Below are positions 56,968 to 64,000 of a DNA stretch of 64,000 nt, piece after piece. A program made the translations under genes and the position numbers. The notes under the pieces are model-generated. The model was not told the DNA's origin. It worked only from the letters and a program-made list of their open reading frames with translations, and made no database searches. Position 1 is the first letter of the stretch. Every line of letters begins with the position of its first letter. The DNA is from Tetradesmus obliquus. Its lineage: Eukaryota > Chlorophyta > Chlorophyceae > Sphaeropleales > Scenedesmaceae. The stretch spans positions 1,240,001 through 1,304,000 of the forward strand of contig CP126206.1 in NCBI GenBank assembly GCA_030272155.1, in the 5' to 3' direction.

Positions 56968-57760
56968 GCAGGACGTCCAGGCTGTACAGCACGCCGCAGG
57001 CTCCCAGCTGTCCCTGCTCAAGGCCACCTTGGACAAGGCAGCAGAGCAGCAGCACCTGAGCCACAGCGAAGCAGCAGAGCTGGCAGCAGGGCTGCAGCGC
57101 TGCCAAGCAGCAGTACTGGAGGCTGCACGAGCACTCGCTGCTCCCCTGCGGGCACGTAGTGCACACAGCACGATGTCTCAAGTCTCTGAGGGAGGCTTTC
57201 AGGATGCTGAGCTAGTGGCTGGGCTGGGCCCGACAGCAGCAGCAGCAGCAGCAGCAGGGCAGCAGCAGCAGCGGCGGCTGCGGGCGCTTGCGGAGGGGGG
57301 ACTGGGGGATGCTGATGATGAGGCGAGTGAGGCAGCAGCAGCAGCAGGCGAGGGTGAGGAGGAGGTGGACAGCAGTGCAGTAGCAGCAGCAGCAACAGCA
57401 GCAGCGGCGGCGGCGGCAGCAAGCCCAGGAGGCTTCTCTGCTGCGTCTGCGAGCTCCCCTGCTGCTGTGCGGCCACGCTTTGCTCACCCGGCAGATGCAC
57501 GCTTTGCGTCCCCCTCCCCTGCGGCTGGCTCAGCAGCAACGCCCAGGCACACCCCAGCAGCAGCAGCAGTGGGTGGTGAGGCCGGCTTGGCTGCCACACC
57601 CATGTACACCCCAGCAGCAGCAGCGGCAGTGGATGAGGCTAGTTCAGTCCTGACACCCATGCACACCCCAGCAGCAGCAGCAGATGAGCAGGAGCAGCAG
57701 CAGCAGCAGCAGCAGTTTTTCACCTGCCTGCCTGCCAGCAAGACCACTGCACGCACCGAC

Positions 57761-57810
<50 letters not shown>

Positions 57811-59734
57811 TGGATTTGCAAGCCCTGCAGGCAGCAGCAGCAGCGGCGTGCTGCCAGCCACCCCCACCTCTACGCCACATGCACATGCACATGGTGCTGT
57901 GGGAGACTCTCCGCTACGCTGGCCAGGCACCTCTCCTGCTGCTGCTGCTGCTGAGTCAGTGAGTATGGGTGGCAGCCATTATACTCAACAGCAGCAGCAG
58001 GAAGAGGAGGAGGAAGATGGTGTGGTCTCAACAGCAAGAGCAGCAGCAGCAGCAGCAGCAGCGCCACGCGCGCTGGATGCTGCTGCTGCTGTTGAGCTGC
58101 TGGCTCGCATGGCTGACACAGCCATGCTATACACAGATCAGACAGAGCTGGAAGGGGTGGTCACGGCAGCAGCAGCAGCAGCGGCAGCAGCGCTGCAGCA
58201 GCAGGGCGAGGGAGAGTACCTGCTGGGTGACAATGAGGAAGAGGAAGATGAGGCTGAAGATGAGTGTGAAGATGAGTGTGAAGTTGACTTTGGGGCAGAC
58301 GAAGATGCAGATCAGGAGGCAGCAGCAGCAGAAGGTGATGCAGAGGAGGCTGGCGGGTATGACGGTGTTAGTAACGCCGCCCGCTGGTCTGCGGCTTCCG
58401 TGCTTGGCGGCGGCAGCACCGTGGCAGCCTTTGATGGGGATGAGGATGATGCTGACCTGGCAAAGTTTGTGGAGGGAGCGTCTGCTGTCGGCAGCGTGAT
58501 GTCTTTTGGGGGCAGCAGCAGCAGCCGCAGCAGCAGCTGTGCCAGGCTGGGGTCAGAGCCAGACTCTGCTGCACAGCAGCAGCAGGGTGAGAAGCAGCAG
58601 CCGGGCCGTGTGCAGCATGCCATGGCAGGTGTTGCAGCTGCAGCAGCAGGCGGCAAGCTGGGTGGTGTGCTGCTGCCCAGCAGCAGCAGCAGTGAACAGC
58701 AGCAGCAGAAGGCACCTGATGAGCTGCCTACCCCCCACTTCTGGCGCCACCCTGCTGTAGTGAGTCCAGTGAGGTCAGCAAGCAGCCCTGGATCTCTTGC
58801 CTCACCTTTGCAGCAGCAGCAGCAGCAGCAGCAAGGACAGCAGCAGGTGTTTGGCTCGCCTGCTGCTGCTGCTGCCGCTGCTGGCAGCCCTGCGCACAGC
58901 AGCAGCGGCGCTAGCCCGCTACCGGGTATGATGTTTCCTATGAGTCCAGTGGGCATGACACCAGCACCCGCAGCAGCCGGCAGCCGCAGCAGCCAGCAGC
59001 AGCAGCAGCGTGACTGGGCGCTTGGCAGCAGTACAGCAGCAGCAGCAGCAGCAACAATCCCAGCTGCTGCTGTTGGATCTCCTATCGACAGCCCTGGCAG
59101 TGGCAGCCTGAGCGGTATCAGCTTGTCACACCCCTCGCCCCTGCCAGGCCAGTCAGCGTCACATAACGCGTCACATGACGGCAGCTATGACATCTCGCCG
59201 GTTGTGTCTGGCGGCGCGGCGCGGTCTCCGCCGCGCATTGGCGCTGCATTCAGGGCACATGGTTTAGGCCTTGGTGTCCCCAAGTTGGATCTGAGTGCGA
59301 TCGGCAGCAGCAGCAGCAGCGCTGCAAACAGGGGAGGCAGCTCAGTGGGCCAGCCGATCCCCTTGCCTGGCGTGCCATGTGATGCAGCAGATGACGATGA
59401 TCAGGCCGCTCAGCCCACCACCAGTGTCAATGGTGGGCTGGGCATGCCGAAGCTGGATCTGAGTGCGATCAAGTGCGGCAGCTATGGCAGCAGTAGCAGC
59501 AGCTGGGCTGGCGCCGGGGGGTATGCTGCAAGGGGTGGAGGCTTCTCTGTGGGGGAGCCGATTGAGCTGCCAGCTGTGCCTGTTACTGCCAGGCCTGAGC
59601 AGCAGCAGCAGCAGGGTGTGGCGGATGAGGAGACAAGTGCAGCAACGGCAGCAGCTGGTGCTGAGGGCTCCATGCAGCAGCAGCAGCAGCAGGATGAAGT
59701 AAGTGTGGGCAGCATGACTGCTGAGTCAGCTGGC

Positions 59735-59771
<37 letters not shown>

Positions 59772-60779
59772 AGGCCTCTCCATCGCTAGGCGGCAGCTGT
59801 GGCCTTCCGCAGCAGCAGCAGCAGCAAGAGGCAAGTGCCACTGCTGGTGCCAGCCCTGGTAGTATCAGCATCAGCAGCTGCACAGTAGCAGCTACAGGTG
59901 GTGGTGACACTCCTTCTTCCTCTGCTGCTGCTGCTGGTCCAGCTGCAGCTGCTGCTGACACACCTGCAGCAGCAGCAGCACAGGCTGCAGCTACACCAGC
60001 AGTACCTAGCCTTCTGCGCACTCCTGTGCACCCCCTGCTGGTGCTGCAGCAGCAAGCCACGCCAGGCCCTGAGGCTTACTTCACTGCACAGCCAAGTGCG
60101 CCATGGCAGCAGCAGCAGCAGCAGGGTGAGGAGGCAGCAGCAGCAGCAGAAGGCGGTGCGCCTTTTGGGGGATTCTTTGCGTTTGCTAAGAGTGCTGAGC
60201 AGCAGGAGCAGGAGGAGGATGGGGGTGCGGATGTGGATGTGGCTAGTACACCTGCTGCCGCTGTAGCGGCTGTTGGGGACACTGCAACAGCTGCTGAGCA
60301 GCAGCAGCAGCAGTTCTTCACCTGCATGCCGGAGAGCAGAGCTGCTGCCCCCACTGAGGTAGCAGCAGCAGCAGCAGGAGGCACGCAGCAGCAGCAGCAG
60401 GATGAGGAGGAAGGGCAGGGCGATTCTGAAGCACCATTCACAGCAGCAGGGGTGCCAGCTGCCCCTGATGCTGCTGTTTATGATGACGAAGCTGATGGAA
60501 GTGAGGTGGATGTTGATGCGGCATCTTCTGCAGGCAGCACTGCTGCTGCTGCTGCTGCTGCTGCCGGTGCTGCGGCTGCTGATCGGGCTGCTTTTGATGA
60601 TGGCGAGGATGAGGCTGATGATGATGCGGCATCTTCTGCAGGCAGCACTGCTGCTGCTCCTGCTGCTGCTGCTGTTGCTGGTGAGGATGAGGATTTGTTT
60701 GACGATGATAGTGAGGCTGATGATGATGCAGCCTCTTCTGCAGGCAGCACTGCTGGTGCTGCAGCAACTGAACAGGCAG

Positions 60780-60813
<34 letters not shown>

Positions 60814-60982
60814 TGAGGCGCATCCGGTGCCAGAGCTAGATCCTGAGAGCAGCAGCACAGCAGCTGACACTGCCCACAATGGTGCAGCAGCAGCCGAGCA
60901 GCAGCAGCTGGATGTTGGCGGCGCGTCAGATGACGAAGGGAGTGCGGCAAGCGGCAGCAGCAGCAGCGCGGCGCACCCGGCG

Positions 60983-61026
<44 letters not shown>

Positions 61027-61120
61027 GCCGAGTGTGTTCAAGCCGCGCAAGCTGGTGCATGCTTTTGAGGAGGCGGGGGTTGAGGATGGAGATGATGATG
61101 CAGATGCTTCTGTGGCTTGA
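48960..61120 (+). CDS. Giant coiled-coil / low-complexity protein, unknown
   Basis: Exons are 48960-49034, 49130-49194, 49596-49650, 50067-50171, 50924-51033, 51451-51895, 52159-52740, optional 52801-52875, 53237-53325, 53584-53713, 54458-54624, 55295-55514 and 56972-61120. All phases match; 2,088 residues with the optional exon. The N terminus is basic and Ser-rich (MPSSFSSWTSPLSGS, RTPRK). About residues 26-700 are heptad-like coiled coil (EELQDEVKKLKNDLKDTQ, ELQKLTEDNEALFEDN, VELEVDRLAYMLRG). The last exon (1,382 residues) is Ala/Gln/Ser-rich with acidic blocks and internal repeats: GLG(V/M)PKLDLSAI twice, QQFFTC(L/M)P twice and DDAASSAGSTA three times. I see no motor, kinase or membrane segment. 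A scaffold or tether role is plausible; the family is not recognised. Confidence 0.75.
50225..50435 (+). repeat. Tail echoes of the coiled-coil exon ending 50171
   Basis: 50229-50301 repeats RIQELTAAAAEAATLRAKLK, then EVE, with a GTGAGT donor. 50366-50430 is a weaker copy (ALTAAAVNAAMLCFKLKEAE) also ending GTGAGT. A stub (CAGCCGCAGAGGCTGCCACG) lies near 50510. Confidence 0.9.
50659..50727 (+). repeat. Dispersed repeat copy 2 with a run of 18 C
   Basis: 50659-50710 matches 5115-5168. It runs into 18 consecutive C at 50710-50727 where copy 1 has TCAGTCTGCC. Confidence 0.7.
51100..51182 (+). repeat. Tail echo of the coiled-coil exon ending 51033
   Basis: SVACQELQRKEESQAKQLEE then LPRLR and an AG|GTGCGG donor repeat the end of exon 50924-51033 downstream. 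Confidence 0.95.
52801..53018 (+). repeat. Tail echoes of the coiled-coil exon ending 52740
   Basis: 52801-52875 (KAADAGRHAVAGRLAAQEHQ, QSALQ) has an acceptor, an open frame, a donor and length 75, so it could be a cassette exon that preserves frame. 52953-53017 is a second copy without a donor. Confidence 0.85.
54018..54385 (+). repeat. Head echoes of the coiled-coil exon 54458-54624
   Basis: Copies at about 54019-54070 (AKLQKLREGRERLLEAK), 54155-54225 (AELHHLTEDNEALFEDK) and 54282-54372 (GQLQKLTEDNDALFEDNQQL) lie upstream of the intact exon, each after an AG acceptor. Confidence 0.9.
54765..54868 (+). repeat. Tail echo of the coiled-coil exon 54458-54624
   Basis: This repeats GVRGRLNESRHSAGEAAKLA then ALSTADANLA and the CG|GTGAG donor, downstream of the intact exon. 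Confidence 0.95.
55010..55225 (+). repeat. Head echoes of the coiled-coil exon 55295-55514
   Basis: Copies of (R)AQHEGLQNQLSVMRAxL lie at about 55016-55098 and 55154-55230. The second follows TCCTGCAG. Confidence 0.9.
55570..56565 (+). repeat. Six tail echoes of the coiled-coil exon 55295-55514
   Basis: Copies of AGQSGLSAVELEVDRLAYML, RGS.EQ and a CAG|GTGAG donor end at about 55660, 55901, 56126, 56286, 56422 and 56562. The second and third also include the VRQSGLPPLAQAAQALAAGL part. One carries an in-frame TAG (56096), consistent with decay. Confidence 0.92.
56680..56930 (+). repeat. Head echoes of the coiled-coil terminal exon
   Basis: 56684-56785 (DAQAAQHATGS, stop, LSLLKSTLDKAAEQQHLS) and 56824-56927 (DFQAAQHAAGSQLSLLMSTL) repeat the start of the terminal exon at 56972. 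Each follows a GCAG acceptor. Confidence 0.92.
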
Positions 61121-61888
61121 GCTTGAGATTGATTGCCGGTGGAATGTGGTCTTGACCTAGTTTTTTTCCGCGACTCTTTGAACACTAGACAGAGATATGC
61201 ACCAGTACTCAGCTAGCGCACCTGTTGGTTTAGGATGGGTGGTGGCGCTGCCTGGTTGTACCAGTGCGCCCCTCGTGGTCCATGGAGTCGCGTGTCCTGT
61301 TAGAAGCTGGTGTGGGATCAGCATTTAAGTACTTGTAGTATTTTCAGCGTGTAGGAAGTGTGATCAACTGCGAAGCTGGTGCACGTGTGCTGGTGCACCA
61401 GCGGGCGTAGGTAGCACACCCCCTGGTGGCATGTCTGCTGCAGTCTGTGCTGTAGTAATGGCTTTGCCGTGCTTGTGGTGCAAATTTTGGTTAGTTGTAG
61501 CCTGTAATGTTTGTCATTTGAATGACCGAAACTGCTCCGCGCAGATGAAAGTTGAGGTACCCCATCCTGCTGCACAGGGGTAATCGCCCGCTGCCAGTAC
61601 CCAACTGCTGTGCAGCCTTGCCCAAGTGCGAACTGCTCGATGAGGGCCGCTGACTTACCAGAAATGTCGCATTCCATCAAAATATATCTTTGCACATCAT
61701 AGCCGGACCAATGGTGGCACGGCAGCCGTAACAGTGTGCCACTTGTCAGGCATTCCCCGAGTCTCCCGACCCTATAGCCAGCCCGTTGCAGAGTAAAAGA
61801 CACCTTTACAGCCAGTGAGCTCTCAAACTGCAGTCGCAGCTACACATAGCTGCCTGCACGAGCTCGGCAACCACACAAAGCATTCAAC
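61121..61888. other. Intergenic region before TypA
   Basis: This holds the 3' UTR of the coiled-coil gene and the TypA promoter and 5' UTR. No gene is supported. The 161-codon minus frame (61803-61318) has no recognised motif. Confidence 0.5.
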
Positions 61889-63567
61889 ATGTCTTTCACC
61901 AGCACCAAGATGATGCAGAAGGCGGGAGTGGTCTCCAGGACCCCCGTTGTACGTTCTGCACACCAGGTCAGGCAGCAGGCGCGCTCCGCAAAGCACCAGG
62001 CTGCTCCCTCAGGTGCGAAACATGTGATGCGCATGCGGGCCATGCAGCCCGCCATGTGCAGCTCATTGCTTTCTGCACGCGCAATTCATGGACATTTAGG
62101 GTGCTGAACGTTACTTCGTAGCAAGACCAGCGTTCTCCGGAGCAGCGCCCGGCACCTGTTTCACTGCTTGCTACGGCGCTGCTCCCTTGCCGACTGGCCA
62201 TGCAACAGTTTCCATATGTTCGATTCAACAATATGGCGTGGGCGTTTCAGCGTATAAGCTGACTGCTGTGTGGTGCTGCCTCCTGCTCCTGCAGTTGTGG
62301 CTGCAGTGGTGCCCCAGCAGCAGCTCTCCGCAGCAGCACGCAGGGCAAGCCTTGCCTGCAGGGTGGCAGCAGCTGAAGGTCAGTAACGGTTTTGCAGCAG
62401 CAGTAGCTAGGGTACAACGCCGGAAGTGCCGCAACCAGCAGTCCTGCAAGCAGGAAACCCTGGTGCAGCAGGCACAGCGCTTAGTCGCCGACATGTCAAG
62501 CTGGCAACTGTGTTTGCTGGCCAAAGCAGCTGCTTGCAACCACAAAACATAACAAGCGCATCATCCTTTGTAGCTTACTTAAAAGGCATGTTGCTGTGGT
62601 GATGTGCATGGGCACCCGTTTTTTTGTTCGACTTTGCTTTCACACAAACCAACAAACCACTACTTTCTGCCAGCAGAAGCACTAGTTTAAAGGACTGTGC
62701 TGACAAGCATCTTTGGATGAAGCTCTGTTACTTGGTGCTGCCTTTCCTTGCAGCCCCCGCCGCCGCCGGCGCTGACAGCAGCAGCAGCAGCGCCAGCAAT
62801 GTGCGTGGTGACATCCGCAACATTGCCATCATTGCCCACGTCGACCACGGCAAGACCACCCTGGTGAGTCACCAAACAATCGACAAACAAAGCGAACATC
62901 ACAGTCATAGTGCATTTGATCGGCAACAGCAGCAGCAGCAGCAGCAGCGGCAGCAGCTAGCGCAATGGCACCGGCACAGCGCACATGCGTCCTTGCATGA
63001 CCTCTCCGCATTGCAGCATTGTTTGCACTTTCTCCTTCCCTTGAGTAAGCTGCTTGGTGTCTGGCATGTTATGCTGTAGGTGGACTCCATGCTCAAGCAG
63101 AGCAAGGTGTTCCGCGCCAACCAGGACATGGCTGAGCGCGTGATGGACAGCAACGCACTCGAGAGGGAGCGCGGCATCACCATCCTGGCCAAGAACACCG
63201 CCATCAGGTGTGTTATATGGGTGTTAATGACACATATAACACATGTATGTAACATGTGTGATATTAGCGATGGACAGCAACGTGCTGGAGCGCGAGCGCG
63301 GCATCACCATTCTGGCCAACAACTCCGCCATCAGGTGCGTGTTACTTGTTATGTCATGTGACACTTCTCAGATCTTGGTGTAACAACGGGACATGATCAT
63401 GAACAGCAACTCCCTAGAGCGAGCGTGATGGCTGTTATGCCTAACAGATTGATGCCTGTCTTGTGGCGACTGCTGCCATGGCCTCTGGGGGTGGGCGGTC
63501 CCCCATGGTTGTTCACAAAGCAGCGCCATGTCTCGTGTGTGGCCAGTCATGGCGTACGTTGTGAACG

Positions 63568-63621
<54 letters not shown>

Positions 63622-64000
63622 AGGTTCAAGGGTGTGAAGATCAACGTCATTGACACCCCTGGTCACGCTGATTTCGGAGGAGAGGTGGAGCGCGTGCTCA
63701 ACATGTGCGACGGTGAGTGAGGGCAGCAGGGTTTTACAGCACAAGAGCTGTGGGGTTTTGCGGCAGCCATGCGAATGCTCTAGGCAAGGTGGAGCGTGTG
63801 CTTTACATGTGTGATGGTGAGTGAGGGCAGTGTCAGTGCTCATGAGGGTTGGCAGCAGCGTGTTGCAGGAACGTGGGGGCTTCCCATGCCCAGACACACC
63901 TGAGACCTGTGGGCATCACTCTGGGCATCGAGCTCAAGTAAATTTTAATTTACAAGTTGCATTTGCATTTGCAGGCGAGCTGCTGCTGTTTGACAGCGTC
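61889..64000 (+). CDS. typA: Chloroplast translational GTPase TypA/BipA, 3' end outside the window
   Basis: Exons are 61889-62012, 62754-62863, 63080-63207, 63624-63712 and 63975-64000 (continuing); all phases match. The first exon encodes a transit-peptide-like N terminus ([20 protein letters not shown], rich in Ser, Arg, Gln and His). Then comes the GTPase domain: [20 protein letters not shown] (P-loop), [19 protein letters not shown] (switch I, RGITI) and [20 protein letters not shown] (DTPGH), followed by GELLLFDSV. This is the TypA/BipA signature; the plant plastid form (SVR3) acts in ribosome function and stress tolerance. About 150 residues are present of a protein usually near 600-680. 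The donor at 62013 is inferred from phase; reading on to VMRMRAMQ is an alternative end of the transit peptide. Confidence 0.9.
63263..63432 (+). repeat. Tail echoes of TypA exon 3
   Basis: 63270-63334 repeats [20 protein letters not shown] with an AG|GTGCG donor. 63396-63430 is a decayed second copy (MNSNSLERA). Both follow the intact exon 63080-63207. Confidence 0.95.
63570..63622 (+). repeat. (CTG)n acceptor tract before TypA exon 4
   Basis: About seventeen CTG units run directly into CAG and the exon start at 63624. Confidence 0.95.
63780..63822 (+). repeat. Tail echo of TypA exon 4
   Basis: GCAAGGTGGAGCGTGTGCTT then TACATGTGTGATGGTGAGTG repeats the exon end ([10 protein letters not shown]) and its donor, downstream of 63624-63712. 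Confidence 0.9.

Noticed and set aside
63263..63334. Mutually exclusive alternative exon of TypA
   Set aside because: The copy contains only the second half of exon 3, so using it in place of exon 3 would delete part of the GTPase domain. A tail echo fits better.
1..64000. tRNA, rRNA or other structural RNA genes
   Set aside because: I looked for TTCGANNC-type T-loop boxes and rRNA-like blocks. TTCGAAC-like words occur only inside coding exons (for example near 10400 and 21840) without a cloverleaf.

Overview
The window is nuclear DNA of a green alga, most likely a chlorophycean and perhaps a relative of Scenedesmus/Tetradesmus (the genus is a guess). The evidence is spliceosomal GT-AG introns, chloroplast transit peptides, a plant-type carotenoid hydroxylase P450 (CYP97C), a plant-type photolyase-domain/alpha-beta-hydrolase fusion, a chloroplast TypA GTPase, and very dense CAG/CTG repeats. 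In exons these repeats read as poly-Gln, poly-Ala and poly-Ser; in introns they sit beside splice sites. Almost all short open frames rich in Leu, Cys, Ser or Ala are shadows of these repeats.

Layout: 737-3208 (+) is the 3' part of an unrecognised gene. 6650-18154 (+) is a chloroplast-targeted photolyase-N-domain/alpha-beta hydrolase. 20126-21982 (+) is a GT32-like/DUF3431 membrane protein. 21983-24223 holds a degraded partial copy of that gene, minisatellites and a possible small gene. 24952-31178 (-) is CYP97C with 12 exons. It diverges from 31500-33367 (+), an unknown Gln/Ser-rich protein. 33962-43159 (+) is a 1,537-residue acid-lipase-like hydrolase. 44580-46357 (-) is an inverted second copy of the Gln/Ser-rich gene, next to an orphan copy of CYP97C exon 1 (46677-46990). 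47186-48430 (-) is a phospholipase A2-like gene. 48960-61120 (+) is a giant coiled-coil/low-complexity protein. 61889-64000 (+) is the 5' part of chloroplast TypA/BipA. For the long genes I rebuilt exon chains by hand, and total length and splice phases close without a frame break.

The most striking feature is not a single gene. In all six intron-rich genes I could phase or partly phase (unknown gene, photolyase-hydrolase, CYP97C, lipase, coiled-coil, TypA), and consistently in the PLA2 locus, the intact exons are surrounded by truncated, decayed copies of themselves. Copies upstream of an exon carry its acceptor and 5' part. Copies downstream carry its 3' part and donor, or for terminal exons the stop and tail. 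I call these head and tail echoes. One exon has nine head echoes, and a terminal exon has five tail echoes with their own stop codons. This is what repeated tandem duplication across splice sites would leave if splicing kept using the one intact copy. It explains most of the intron length here.

Other points: an approximately 2.4 kb inverted duplication carries a bidirectional promoter, a complete gene and a transit-peptide exon. Introns have CAG tracts at the donor side and CTG tracts at the acceptor side that could pair. The lipase has a roughly 535-residue low-complexity insertion before its nucleophile elbow. The GT32-like domain has lost its DXD motif.
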